Origin: Photobacterium profundum SS9
GTDB taxonomy: Bacteria > Pseudomonadota > Gammaproteobacteria > Enterobacterales > Vibrionaceae
Direction: 5' to 3'
Length of the DNA: 39,527 bases
Assembly: GCF_000196255.1 (NCBI RefSeq)
Contig: NC_006371.1
Span: 1,625,903 to 1,665,429 of the forward strand
Shown: positions 25,211 through 33,250 of the stretch, piece after piece
Layout: every line of letters starts with the position of its first letter
Position numbering within the stretch: position 1 is the stretch's first letter
Position numbers and translations under genes: made by a program
Notes under the pieces: generated by a model
What the model saw: only the letters and a program-made list of their open reading frames with translations
Database searches by the model: none
What the model was told of the DNA's origin: nothing

Positions 25211-25960
25211 GTGCTGTCTTTCATCCGTCTATTTACTGCGGCAATTTTTATTATTTTTATGACACTTTTTGCTTTGGTTTATTGCATATTTACTCCTCGC
25301 AATCCAAAGCATGTGTATTTCTTTTGCCGTTGGTTTAATCAAATACAAAAAATTGTTGGTCTACGCGTTGAAACACGTGGTGTAGAAAACGCTGACAATG
25401 TAGGCAACAGTGTTTATATTTCTAACCACCAAAGTGTATTTGATTTTGTAACTGATCCTGGCATGTTAAGACCTCGTACAGTAACAGTTGGTAAAAAGAG
25501 CCTACTGTGGGTTCCTTTCTTCGGTCAGCTATATTGGATCACGGGTAACATTCTGCTTGATCGTGAAAATAAATCTAAAGCGAGAAACACCATTCAGCAG
25601 GTTGCAGAAGCGATTCGTAACCGTAACCTATCGGTGTGGATGTACCCTGAAGGTACACGTAGCAAAGGTAGAGGCTTACTGCCTTTTAAAACAGGGGCAT
25701 TTCGCATGGCGATTGAAGCTGGCGTACCAATTGTGCCGATGTGTACCAGTACAACACATAACAAAATAGACTTAAATCGTCGTGACAACGGCATTGCAAT
25801 TACAGAAATGTTAGCGCCTATTGATGTCACACAATTTAAAAATGCACGAGAGTTAGCAGACCACTGTCACACACTTATGGCTGAGAAAATTGCAGAATTA
25901 GATGTTGAAGTAGAGCGATTTGCAATGAGTAAAGTAGAAGTACCTGCAAAAACAAATTAA
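25211..25960 (+). CDS. plsC: 1-acyl-sn-glycerol-3-phosphate acyltransferase
   Basis: 249 residues starting GTG at 25211 after aaggagttttt. A hydrophobic N-terminus (AAIFIIFMTLFALVYCIF) anchors it to the inner membrane. Acyltransferase motif I NHQSVFD, motif II near GNILLDREN, motif III YPEGTRSKGRG and motif IV VPIVPM are all present. It makes phosphatidic acid from lysophosphatidic acid. A standalone gene with a long upstream region. It could be a second PlsC paralogue rather than the essential one; sequence alone does not decide. Confidence 0.92.
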   Translation: MLSFIRLFTAAIFIIFMTLFALVYCIFTPRNPKHVYFFCRWFNQIQKIVGLRVETRGVENADNVGNSVYISNHQSVFDFVTDPGMLRPRTVTVGKKSLLWVPFFGQLYWITGNILLDRENKSKARNTIQQVAEAIRNRNLSVWMYPEGTRSKGRGLLPFKTGAFRMAIEAGVPIVPMCTSTTHNKIDLNRRDNGIAITEMLAPIDVTQFKNARELADHCHTLMAEKIAELDVEVERFAMSKVEVPAKTN

Positions 25961-26047
25961 TGTCGCTTCATACACGTATATAAAAAGAGCACCTTCGAGG
26001 TTAATACCGATCGATCAAGAAAAAAAGTGAATAATTAGTCATTATTC

Positions 26048-26135
26048 TACGTGCTTTCAATCGAGTAGGAGGAGACCTCACAGTCTCCGCCCTCTCACAC
26101 CACCGAACAAGCGTGGCTCGCATTAGAGCCCTCTG
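26048..26135 (-). ncRNA. Possible group II intron 3'-end remnant (D5/D6-like)
   Basis: On the minus strand, from about 26122, gagccacgcttgttcggt is followed by tgtgagagggcgg, then a hairpin ggagactgtgaggtctcc, then tcctactcgat near 26052. Many bacterial group II introns end in this way (domain 5 ending cggttc, a domain 6 hairpin, then yyactcgay). The domain 5 stem here looks shortened, no reverse-transcriptase gene is near, and it would be a dead fragment. Unverified. Confidence 0.3.
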
Positions 26136-26192
26136 TTCTTGTTTCATCGTCACAATTCGGCATTGTAGGTGATGAGATGTCTTAATAGCACG

Positions 26193-26687
26193 TTAGTTGA
26201 AAGCCGAGATGATATTAAAAGGTGTGCTATATTCATCCGTTACCGATAATCTTTCTATCTCCTTCTTGCTTACGCCATCGAGCAAGTCCCTTATATTATC
26301 GTCGAGGTTACCGTATTGGCTAAGCTCGATATATTCATCAAGAGCCTTTCTATCACCGAGCACAGCAAGATCGAATATCGCCTTGATATAGGCATTTTCC
26401 TCGTTTTGTGCGCACTTGTCTTCTGCGTACTTCAGTAAGACAAAAACAATTGCCTTTTGTTTTTCTATTGGTTGTTTCAAAAGCCATAAATCGGTGATGT
26501 CGATTTCTCTTTCTTTTTTACCTAAACAAATATCGACTCTATGGTTCAGTTTAACGTAAGCTAACTTAGCACTTTCTAAAGCCAGAGCTTTGTCTGTTAC
26601 GATATTACCAGCACTAACACTACATGAAATAACAAGAGTAACCATTATCGCCTTAAAGCGAATTATAAACGCAGGTCCAAAACTCAT
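26193..26687 (-). CDS. Predicted secreted protein, unknown
   Basis: 164 residues. The N-terminus (AFIIRFKAIMVTLVISCSVS, then AG) is a plausible Sec signal with cleavage after VSA, leaving a mature helical protein of about 137 residues with two cysteines (VDICLG, EDKCAQ) that could form a disulfide. ATG at 26687 has agagggaaagagc upstream; an inner ATG at 26645 is also possible. Its 5' end overlaps the preceding gene by 35 bp, so they are one transcript. The two-cysteine, all-helical periplasmic form resembles small immunity proteins in general shape only. Family not recognised. Confidence 0.55.
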   Translation of the reverse strand: MSFGPAFIIRFKAIMVTLVISCSVSAGNIVTDKALALESAKLAYVKLNHRVDICLGKKEREIDITDLWLLKQPIEKQKAIVFVLLKYAEDKCAQNEENAYIKAIFDLAVLGDRKALDEYIELSQYGNLDDNIRDLLDGVSKKEIERLSVTDEYSTPFNIISAFN

Positions 26688-27015
26688 GCTCTTTCCCTCT
26701 TGAAAATAATGCTTGTTTCTCGGCTATTGTTTCAAGCCTTGTGCGTTTTATTGCAGGAATAGCGTTCATTGCTCGCCTGAAGTTTTCCCAATCATAAATT
26801 GAAGCATTCCATCCTGCCGCGGCCAACGATACGCCAGTGTAGCCGTCTCTGCCTGCGAATATCTGGAAAAAAGGTACCAGAGCCGTTAGCTTTGATAAAT
26901 ATCCGCTCATCTCTATGACATTGTTCATATTCTTTATGCCCCTGAGTGTACTTGGCCCAGGTTTGAAACCACGAATGTGACAAAAGTTTCCCTTTTCGAG
27001 CTCAATCTTCTTCAT
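26653..27015 (-). CDS. Small protein with apolar segments, unknown
   Basis: 120 residues from ATG 27015, chosen for its strong ribosome site (ggaggttggaATG) over an upstream Met at 27069. It begins MKKIELEKGNFCHIRGFKPG, has an apolar patch (SKLTALVPFFQIFAG) and a GVSLAAAGWNASIYDWENF segment, and ends EFWTCVYNSL. No signal peptide; it overlaps the next gene, which encodes a secreted protein. I do not recognise the family. The pair sits next to a possible intron remnant, so it may be an acquired two-gene cassette. Confidence 0.5.
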   Translation of the reverse strand: MKKIELEKGNFCHIRGFKPGPSTLRGIKNMNNVIEMSGYLSKLTALVPFFQIFAGRDGYTGVSLAAAGWNASIYDWENFRRAMNAIPAIKRTRLETIAEKQALFSRGKEHEFWTCVYNSL

Positions 27016-27373
27016 TCCAACCTCCATGTAATCTTGAATCCATGATGCTTTATAGAGAGTTAATGTCAAAGACTACTTAAAATCTTGCGATCAGTGTTGA
27101 ATTGATTGTCTTAGCCCACTCATTTCATTGCAGAGAGCTGTACTGAAGCAGATTTCCCCCATTTATTAAACTAAAGTGAATGACAATGTGAGCATTGAGG
27201 TGAAATATCAACAATAGGCTGAATAACGTCACTGACTGTTATTTCTGGCTCGATAAATTGAATGTTCCGCTGAACTTGCTATCTTTGAGCATGAGTCATA
27301 GGCAACCGCTTTCTGATATAAAACAAATGATAACAGCAGAGTTCGTTACTATTTTTTTAAGGTCTATATAAGC
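27016..27373. other. Intergenic region
   Basis: 358 bp with no supportable gene. It holds the promoter for the overlapping pair on the minus strand. Nothing else recognised before the hairpin at 27374. Confidence 0.4.
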
Positions 27374-27400
27374 AAAATGCCAGTCATAAACTGGCATTTT
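27374..27400 (-). terminator. Bidirectional terminator
   Basis: aaaatgccagt (27374-27384) pairs perfectly with actggcatttt (27390-27400) around a 5-base loop, with T runs available on both strands. It ends the minus-strand gene at 27426. Confidence 0.8.
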
Positions 27401-27425
27401 TATATGTTCTAATTCGTAGTAACGA

Positions 27426-27776
27426 TTAGCTACGCTTTTGTTGTAGGTAAGTACGACCTACAACTTGGTATGTATCTTTATGCTTAATTTCAAACATAAT
27501 GTAGAAGAACCATGCAACAAATTTTAGCATTTCATCGCCATCATTCATTACCCATTCAACATACTCTTCTTCTTCACCATCATCATTTTCTTGGGTGAAA
27601 ACGTGATAAATACGCTTTTCATTATCAATTTCAGCTAACTGGAATTGACCCGTTAATGATACAGCGGCATCAACGACTTCCTGCTCTTCACTGGCTTTAA
27701 GCGCTTCAAGTACTTCAGGTAGCGTTTCTTTTTGGCATAGATCTTTTACTAGTGTTTCAAATTCTTCTTGTTGCAT
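27426..27776 (-). CDS. Acidic 116-aa protein, unknown
   Basis: A soluble acidic protein (run DDGEEEEYVEWVMNDGDEM) with an aromatic stretch KFVAWFFYIMFEIKH and a basic end. The N-terminal half reads like helical repeats (LPEVLEALKASEEQEVVDAA). Ribosome site is weak but a clear terminator follows, so it is a single-gene unit. No family recognised; probably a conserved Vibrionaceae protein. Confidence 0.65.
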   Translation of the reverse strand: MQQEEFETLVKDLCQKETLPEVLEALKASEEQEVVDAAVSLTGQFQLAEIDNEKRIYHVFTQENDDGEEEEYVEWVMNDGDEMLKFVAWFFYIMFEIKHKDTYQVVGRTYLQQKRS

Positions 27777-27926
27777 GATTGTTCAACTCAATAGTCTAAT
27801 GCCAATATTGTATCAGTAAGTCTTCTAAAATTTCACCCTGATTACATTGTGTTTCACCCGCAGTTTACCTTCCCCGAAAAGAATAAGGTAAAATGCATAC
27901 TTATTAAGCTAGATGATTCGTTATCG

Positions 27927-28175
27927 CTAACGATCAGTAAAACGAAATAAGTTATCGATTGATATTGGGCAATTCGCTATTTGGTGAATCTTATCTTCAG
28001 CTTGTTCTAATGAATCGTAACTACATGAAATACCATAGATATCGGTAAGAGGATTATCATTACCTAATTTATCTACAAAATTTATGCTCCAACCTGCGCT
28101 CAAAAAATCATGTATAACATGTGCTTCAACCAAGGTTTGATCGGCAAATAAACGCTTACATTCTGAAAGAACCAT
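27927..28175 (-). CDS. Small 82-aa protein, unknown
   Basis: Starts at ATG 28175, preferred because gagga lies seven bases upstream; an earlier Met at 28226 has no such site. The product begins MVLSECKRLFADQTLVEAHV and ends ISIDNLFRFTDR. It has an alpha-beta look, and the middle (AHVIHDFLSAGWSINFVDKL) resembles DUF2007-like putative signal-transducing proteins that begin with short 'xxxAhxixxxLexxGI' helices, but this is weak. Cytoplasmic. No operon partner. Confidence 0.55.
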   Translation of the reverse strand: MVLSECKRLFADQTLVEAHVIHDFLSAGWSINFVDKLGNDNPLTDIYGISCSYDSLEQAEDKIHQIANCPISIDNLFRFTDR

Positions 28176-28365
28176 AATCCATTCCTCACTTACTGATTTA
28201 CTATAAATATAGCCAACATTCATCAATTAATAAAATTATCAATAGCATTGCGAAATATGCATTAGGGTAACTTTATGTGAACAATATGAGTGAACAGGAT
28301 ATAGCGATGAATGGGGGTGTTAGAACGAAGGATAGAGAAAGTAGAATAACGCAATAGAAAAGAAG

Positions 28366-28397
28366 CGCAAAGTCGCACCAATCGGTACGACTTTGAA
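28366..28397 (-). terminator. Terminator of the DUF2750 gene
   Basis: caaagtcg and cgactttg arms (28368-28395), extended by acc/ggt inside, form a stem on the minus strand followed by cgcttcttttct. It lies 10 bp after the stop at 28405. Confidence 0.7.
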
Positions 28398-28404
28398 GTA
28401 TCAA

Positions 28405-28758
28405 TTAAAGATACAGTTTTGCAACGTTTGTGGCTTCTGTCTCTGTGCCTTCTAGGCTAGAGTTCCAGTTCAAGCCAACAAGCACTTCATCTTCAGATAA
28501 AGTGATCATCCAATCTTCTAGGAAAACATCAAGTGGAACTTCAGTTGGAGTGAATTCAGCCCACTCTTCTTCACACTGAACTTTAGCATCAGCTTCAGTA
28601 GACCAGAATGGCATAACTTCTGACTCTTCAAATTCTGAAGACTCAACAGATAACCAATCACCCTCTTCGTTACAAAGACCCCAAACAATGCGGGTTTCTT
28701 GCGTGTCAGTAACAAATAGATCTTTGTTAGCTTGAATATCTGCCGTTAACTTTGTCAT
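28405..28758 (-). CDS. DUF2750 family protein
   Basis: 117 residues, acidic. The core IVWGLCNEEGDWLSVESSEF, VMPFWSTEADAKVQCEEEW and LVGLNWNSSLEGTETEA is the DUF2750 pattern (a short domain common in Vibrionaceae and other gammaproteobacteria). No function is known for the family. The ribosome site is good (taaagagagaaaagaATG). Single-gene unit with its own terminator; the 363-bp gap upstream carries its promoter and a dispersed repeat. Confidence 0.8.
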   Translation of the reverse strand: MTKLTADIQANKDLFVTDTQETRIVWGLCNEEGDWLSVESSEFEESEVMPFWSTEADAKVQCEEEWAEFTPTEVPLDVFLEDWMITLSEDEVLVGLNWNSSLEGTETEATNVAKLYL

Positions 28759-29007
28759 TCTTTTCTCTCTTTAAAAGTGCCTTTTCGGCTTGATGTGACT
28801 GTAAGTCATTATTGCAGCCACATAGTGCGATTATTTTATCAAAAAAAACGCCATTCGCACGATTAAATCTTCATGAATAAGGTAGATAAAAGTTAAACCA
28901 GCATTTTTTAAGCATTATTCTGGCATTAACCTAAACACGATAAGCATTATCAAATATTTATCACTAGAATTCCAAGCTTTGAACAAAAGTATCAAACAGT
29001 TTTTTTT
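28759..29007. other. Promoter region of the DUF2750 gene
   Basis: No gene. AT-rich, with the leftward promoter presumably close to 28800. The rest of the gap to 29121 is the repeat below and the methyltransferase leader. Confidence 0.4.
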
Positions 29008-29085
29008 ATACTTATACCAAGCGACATCGAGATGCAGGATCCAGAGTGACTTCAGCGAGCATCTTGATGTTAGCTGGAAATATCA
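29008..29085. repeat. Dispersed ERIC/MITE-like repeat, copy 3 (short)
   Basis: cttataccaagcgacatcga then gatgcaggatccagagtgac matches the minus strand of 20003-19955 (cttatacccaagctacctca, gatgcaggattcagagtgat). The second arm (gcatcttgatgttagctgg) closes an inverted repeat of about 70 bp, a miniature version of the 268-bp element. Confidence 0.7.
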
Positions 29086-29121
29086 ATTCTAGTTCACTAT
29101 TGATAATAAGGACATCTTGGC

Positions 29122-29724
29122 ATGACCATTTCAGATTGGCGACGCTATATCAGTACACAAGTACTGCTACCACCTCGGCCACACGTCGTCGATGCGCACC
29201 TATTTCTAGGTGATAACGGTCGTAACAAGGTCGCGGTTGATATTGCTTGTGGTACAGGACGAGACACGCTATACCTGCTTGAAAAGGGGTATCAAGTGTA
29301 TGCTTTTGATAAAGATATTAGTAGTTTAGAGCGTCTTTCTACTCACCCTTTGGCATGCTCTAACCCCAGTTTAGATTTGCAGTTAAGTTTGTTTGAGGAA
29401 TACCCCTTTCCAAAAGCCAATATGATCAATGCCAGTGCTTGTCTATTTTTCTGCAAACCAAATGAGTTTTCAATACTCTGGCACAACATTGATGCTGCAT
29501 TAGACGTTAATGGTATTTTTTGTGGCCACTTCCTTGGAACAAATAACACTGATATTGATACTCACACTGACCAGCCAATATTGACTCACAGCCATGAAGA
29601 TATCGAAACGCTACTTAAGAAATATTACATTATCTCTTGGAAAGTAAAAAAAGAGTATTCAGCACAACTCACCAATAAAAAACAACGCTGGTTGGTTAAT
29701 ACATTAATCGCAATGAAGAAATAA
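29122..29724 (+). CDS. Class I SAM-dependent methyltransferase
   Basis: 200 residues. Motif I VAVDIACGTGRDTLYLLEKG binds S-adenosylmethionine, and acidic motif II YAFDKDISSLERL follows; the rest is shorter than typical enzymes. Similar in plan to TehB-like methyltransferases that act on small molecules or tellurite. Substrate unknown. The ribosome site is weak (aataaggacatcttggcATG). The repeat at 29008-29085 sits in its leader. Confidence 0.82.
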   Translation: MTISDWRRYISTQVLLPPRPHVVDAHLFLGDNGRNKVAVDIACGTGRDTLYLLEKGYQVYAFDKDISSLERLSTHPLACSNPSLDLQLSLFEEYPFPKANMINASACLFFCKPNEFSILWHNIDAALDVNGIFCGHFLGTNNTDIDTHTDQPILTHSHEDIETLLKKYYIISWKVKKEYSAQLTNKKQRWLVNTLIAMKK

Positions 29725-29876
29725 CACATTGATTTTTATTCAAAATATTACTTACTCATGAATACGCATACAAACTCACATAAAAAGCTTTTCGCTTACA
29801 TCATAAAGTGACAGAATAGCGGAAAATTCAGGATATCCCCTATCCCTTACTACTTCTTTTATCGTTAGGTTTCGCT

Positions 29877-30779
29877 ATGCAATCACATCGCGCTGGAAAT
29901 GCCTTAGCTGCTTTTTCGTTTGTGCTCTGGGGTATTTTACCTCTTTATTACCACTTCTTACCACAAGCTAACACCAATGAACTTTTAGCCTCGAGAATCA
30001 TCTTCTCGGTACCGGTTATGCTTCTAATAATCATGATTTTACGACAACCTTTACCGTCATATCGCGCGATTATCAATGATAAGCGTTCTTTGATATTCAC
30101 TGTTATAGCCAGTTTAATCATGTGCATATCATGGTATGCCTTTACCTGGGCATTAACTCATGGGCAAGTGCTTGCCGCTAGCCTTGGATTTTTTATTAAT
30201 CCGTTATTTGCTATCGCATTTGGTGTGTTCTTTTTAAAAGAGCGTTTATCTAATGCGCAAATTGCAGCCGTCGTTTTGGGCATTGCAGGCATCAGCTACC
30301 AAGTATGGAACTATGGCGAACTGCCTTGGATTGCACTCATTATGGGCAGCTTTTTTGCCCTATATGGGTTGTGTAAAAAGTTCATTAAATATAACGCACT
30401 AACATCTGTCACAATTGAATCGGTTGTTCTTGCACCTTTTGCTATTGCCTTTATGTTATGGCAATACCTACAAGGTAGCAGCGTTGCATTATCATCAGAT
30501 ATACAAACACTATTACTCTATATGGGCTCTGCGCCTGTAACGTTAGCACCTCTGATTTTCTTTGCACTTGCTATCAACCGTACCAGTTTAACCATGGTCG
30601 GTTTAATGCAATATATTGAACCTAGTCTGCAATTTTTACTTGCAGTCTTCTTATTCGGTGAGATATTTGATGAAGTGAAACTGGTGAGTTTTGGCTTTAT
30701 CTGGCTTGGGCTATTGTTATGTACACTTGAAGCGCTAATCCGTGGATTTAAAAATAAACATCGATTACGTGCGCAGTGA
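29877..30779 (+). CDS. rarD: RarD, EamA-family transporter
   Basis: 300 residues with ten predicted membrane segments. The opening HRAGNALAAFSFVLWGILPL and the LWGILPLYY, NELLASRI blocks match RarD proteins (named for chloramphenicol sensitivity), a branch of the drug/metabolite transporter superfamily of unknown natural substrate. C-terminus short and basic. The next gene follows after 24 bp on the same strand, so they may be co-transcribed. Confidence 0.9.
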   Translation: MQSHRAGNALAAFSFVLWGILPLYYHFLPQANTNELLASRIIFSVPVMLLIIMILRQPLPSYRAIINDKRSLIFTVIASLIMCISWYAFTWALTHGQVLAASLGFFINPLFAIAFGVFFLKERLSNAQIAAVVLGIAGISYQVWNYGELPWIALIMGSFFALYGLCKKFIKYNALTSVTIESVVLAPFAIAFMLWQYLQGSSVALSSDIQTLLLYMGSAPVTLAPLIFFALAINRTSLTMVGLMQYIEPSLQFLLAVFLFGEIFDEVKLVSFGFIWLGLLLCTLEALIRGFKNKHRLRAQ

Positions 30780-30803
30780 TTATGTCAATTGGAAGAATAG
30801 ATA

Positions 30804-31154
30804 ATGTCGACTGAAATAAAGCAATTACAGCGCACCCTGACAGAATTTGCACAAGAGCGTGATTGGGAGCAATTTCACACACCCAAAAACCTTGTGATGG
30901 CACTCAATGGTGAGATTGGCGAGTTAACTGAAATATTCCAATGGTTAACACCAGAGCAAAGTCTGTCATTACCAGAAAACAAACAAGAACACTTAGAAGA
31001 AGAGTTAGCCGATGTAATGATGTACTTATTAAGGCTTGCCGATAAATGTGAGGTAGACATTATTGAAGCGTGCCATAAAAAGCTAATCAAAAACAAAGCA
31101 AAATACCCTGCAGATAAATGCTTTGGTTCTGCGAAAAAGTACAATGAACTCTAG
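30804..31154 (+). CDS. MazG-like nucleotide pyrophosphohydrolase
   Basis: 116 residues, all-alpha NTP-PPase fold. Metal-binding acidic helices are visible: GEIGELTEIFQW and HLEEELADVMMYLLRLAD (the ExxE and ExxD motifs). Closest in type to the RS21-C6/dCTPase group, which hydrolyses abnormal dNTPs to monophosphates. The ribosome site ggaagaatagataATG is adequate. It sits 24 bp after rarD and converges on soxR. Confidence 0.88.
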   Translation: MSTEIKQLQRTLTEFAQERDWEQFHTPKNLVMALNGEIGELTEIFQWLTPEQSLSLPENKQEHLEEELADVMMYLLRLADKCEVDIIEACHKKLIKNKAKYPADKCFGSAKKYNEL

Positions 31155-31169
31155 CAAATCAATAAGCGG

Positions 31170-31601
31170 CTAACCCAGGGGGCTTAACTTAGCCCCTGCT
31201 TTTTGGATTCCCCGCGAGTCTTCTGGGTTGTATAACGCACATTTTCCCAGCGATAAACAGCCACATTGAATACAACTCCCTAGTTGAGATTGTAGGCTTT
31301 TCAGGCTTTGAATTTTCTCTTCTAGCTTGTGATTCCATTCTTTTGCTAGCTGCTCCCATTCACCTTTATTCGGTGCTTTATGCTTGGGCAGATGCTCAAG
31401 TGCTACAGATATTTCTTGCGACGTTAAACCTACATTCTGTGCTGCTTTAATCACTGCAATTCTTCTCAAGATTTGGCGCTCATATCTCCGTTGATTCGCT
31501 GGATTTCTAGCACTAAAAATCAAACCTTTTTCTTCATAAAAATGAAGAGTTGCGACGGTAACGCCTGCACGTTTAGCAACTTGCCCCACGCTCATATCCA
31601 T
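31170..31601 (-). CDS. soxR: SoxR, redox-sensing MerR-family activator
   Basis: 143 residues. MerR winged helix (VGQVAKRAGVTVATLHFYEE and NQRRYERQILRRIA), dimer helix, then the [2Fe-2S] ligand set CIQCGCLSLGKC (C-x2-C-x-C-x5-C) and a tail ALYNPEDSRG that matches SoxR. It activates promoters with over-long 19-bp spacers when its cluster is oxidised by redox-cycling compounds. ATG at 31601 is chosen: aggag lies seven bases upstream and the protein then starts MDMSVGQVAKR. An upstream in-frame ATG at 31679 would run through the operator. Divergent from an MFS gene; no soxS is adjacent. Confidence 0.93.
   Translation of the reverse strand: MDMSVGQVAKRAGVTVATLHFYEEKGLIFSARNPANQRRYERQILRRIAVIKAAQNVGLTSQEISVALEHLPKHKAPNKGEWEQLAKEWNHKLEEKIQSLKSLQSQLGSCIQCGCLSLGKCALYNPEDSRGIQKAGAKLSPLG
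31176..31206. terminator. Terminator between mazG-like gene and soxR
   Basis: cagggggct and tagcccctg arms (31176-31197, one bulged G) followed by cttttt on the plus strand. It overlaps the last codons of soxR and would end the rarD/mazG transcript. Confidence 0.6.
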
Positions 31602-31624
31602 ATGAAAGCTCCTATAAAAAGTCA

Positions 31625-31655
31625 TTGACCTCAAGTTAACCTGAGGCACTAGAGT
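31625..31655 (+). promoter_or_regulatory. SoxR-controlled promoter with SoxR box
   Basis: -35 ttgacc (31625-31630), a 19-bp spacer, and -10 tagagt (31650-31655) read toward the MFS gene. The spacer and -35 contain the palindrome cctcaagttaacctgagg (31629-31646), which fits the known SoxR operator. The 19-bp spacing is the hallmark of MerR/SoxR promoters. It also lies just upstream of soxR, allowing autoregulation. Confidence 0.9.
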
Positions 31656-31689
31656 AGCAGTGAATAGTTTACAACACACGGAATGAACA

Positions 31690-32889
31690 ATGAAAAATAA
31701 AACTTTTCCTTATTTATCAGGACGATTTTTTGATGGCATCAGCTCGGGTTTATTCATGATGGCATTACCTTGGATCATGTTGAAAGAGCCGAACATGGGT
31801 ACATTTGTGGCGTTGACTGCCCTTGTTTGTACAACATTATCCTTTTTATGTACGCCATTTTTCTCGATCATGACGGATAGACATTCAAGAAAAGTTATTT
31901 TAATTTTGGTGCAAATCATCCAATCAATTACCGCAATGTTAGTCGGTATCGCTTATTGGTTTGATTTAGGATCTCAATGGCTATTAGCGTTTTCACAATT
32001 AGTTTTTTGGGTATCAAGCAATATAGCTTGGAATGCTAACAATGCCTTCACGCAAGAAAATTACGCTCAGCATGAATATGCAAAAATATCTGGGTATCAG
32101 GAAGTTGTAATGCAAAGCACAACACTGGGAGCGGGAGCATTAGGTATAATTCTACTTGAAATGTGGGGAATCGTTGAGTTTGCGGCATTTGCAGCGGTAG
32201 CTTCGGGAATTGCAGCCTTCAGTTATGTAATAACCCCTTATAATCGCCAAGTTAGGCCATCTTTTAAAACGTCATTCATAAAGCAGCTTAAAGAGAGCAA
32301 AGACATTTGTACCCAAAATCCAACATTTTATGGGTTCTTATTAATTTCTTGTTTGTCTTACCCTATCCTTACCTTTTTAGGCAAATTAGTTCCTATTTGG
32401 TTTGCCGAATTACATATTTCAGGCAATTGGATTGCTTGGTATAACATTGCATTTGGTCTTGGTTCTTTAATGACTGGCTTGCTGGTTTCACGCATACTCG
32501 CGCTGGTATCCCATCGATATATTATGCAGTATTCGATGATCATTCTCGCGTTAACATTATTGGCGATGAGTGGAATGATGCAGCCATTGTATATTATTGT
32601 TTTAACAATTTTTTTTGGCTTCTTTAATGCACTAAATAGAATTGCAAGAACCAACTGGATGCACCATACAATTCCAATGTCACAACGTGGTCGTGTAGAC
32701 GGTGGGTTAGCCATGTTTGCAACGCTAGTCCAAAGCCTTAGCTATGTGTTAATCGCACTTCTCGCACATGTTAATGCTATCGAGTATGGTTTCATCATCG
32801 TGGGTTTAGCCGTCTTATTCGCGAGCTGTTGCATGATGGTTCTAGGTAATAAGATCGAAGAAAAGCCTAATATTGCCATTGAGCGTTGA
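31690..32889 (+). CDS. MFS transporter, predicted SoxR-regulated efflux pump
   Basis: 399 residues with about 12 membrane segments, and the MFS loop 2-3 signature region FSIMTDRHSRKVILIL (D-R-x-x-R-K). The N-terminus is short, MKNKTFPYLSGRFFDGISSG. The N- and C-terminal halves are separated by a loop near residues 190-210. Divergent from soxR with the operator in its own promoter, so it should be induced by redox-active compounds and export them or related drugs. Substrate is inferred from regulation only. Most similar in layout to the MFS_3/enterobactin-exporter-like group. Confidence 0.85.
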   Translation: MKNKTFPYLSGRFFDGISSGLFMMALPWIMLKEPNMGTFVALTALVCTTLSFLCTPFFSIMTDRHSRKVILILVQIIQSITAMLVGIAYWFDLGSQWLLAFSQLVFWVSSNIAWNANNAFTQENYAQHEYAKISGYQEVVMQSTTLGAGALGIILLEMWGIVEFAAFAAVASGIAAFSYVITPYNRQVRPSFKTSFIKQLKESKDICTQNPTFYGFLLISCLSYPILTFLGKLVPIWFAELHISGNWIAWYNIAFGLGSLMTGLLVSRILALVSHRYIMQYSMIILALTLLAMSGMMQPLYIIVLTIFFGFFNALNRIARTNWMHHTIPMSQRGRVDGGLAMFATLVQSLSYVLIALLAHVNAIEYGFIIVGLAVLFASCCMMVLGNKIEEKPNIAIER

Positions 32890-32904
32890 CATATTCATTA
32901 ATAG

Positions 32905-33234
32905 CTAAAATAAACTATATTGAGGTTGTAATTTTGGAGAAGTATCATTAATTAATTCAACATTATCATAGTGATTAACCCAAGCCATATTACTTCGAGG
33001 AAATTCGACTTTTAGTGCCTTTTTAATCACTTTTTTAACATCGGCAATATCACCTATAGTAACTTGTTCTATATAGCCAAACTGCATTATTTTGAATTTA
33101 TCATTCGTACTTTTAACGACTCGAAATCCACGATCTCTTTTAAACGTCAACACTTCAAATGCATCACCCAATTGCATTGCTTTCATAAAACGTTCACATG
33201 AAGACTTAACTTGACCAATATGTAACTTTGACAT
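32905..33234 (-). CDS. Small protein, second gene of a two-gene unit, unknown
   Basis: 109 residues from ATG 33234, which has gaggt six bases upstream; an upstream in-frame Met at 33258 would overlap the previous gene. Begins MSKLHIGQVKSSCERFMKAM, with a mixed alpha-beta middle (EVLTFKRDRGFRVVKSTNDK) and a C-terminal polar tail. No helix-turn-helix is obvious. The start lies 17 bp after the stop of the upstream gene. A toxin-antitoxin-like arrangement is possible but not supported by a known family. Confidence 0.6.
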   Translation of the reverse strand: MSKLHIGQVKSSCERFMKAMQLGDAFEVLTFKRDRGFRVVKSTNDKFKIMQFGYIEQVTIGDIADVKKVIKKALKVEFPRSNMAWVNHYDNVELINDTSPKLQPQYSLF

Positions 33235-33250
33235 GTCTACCTCATTACTC

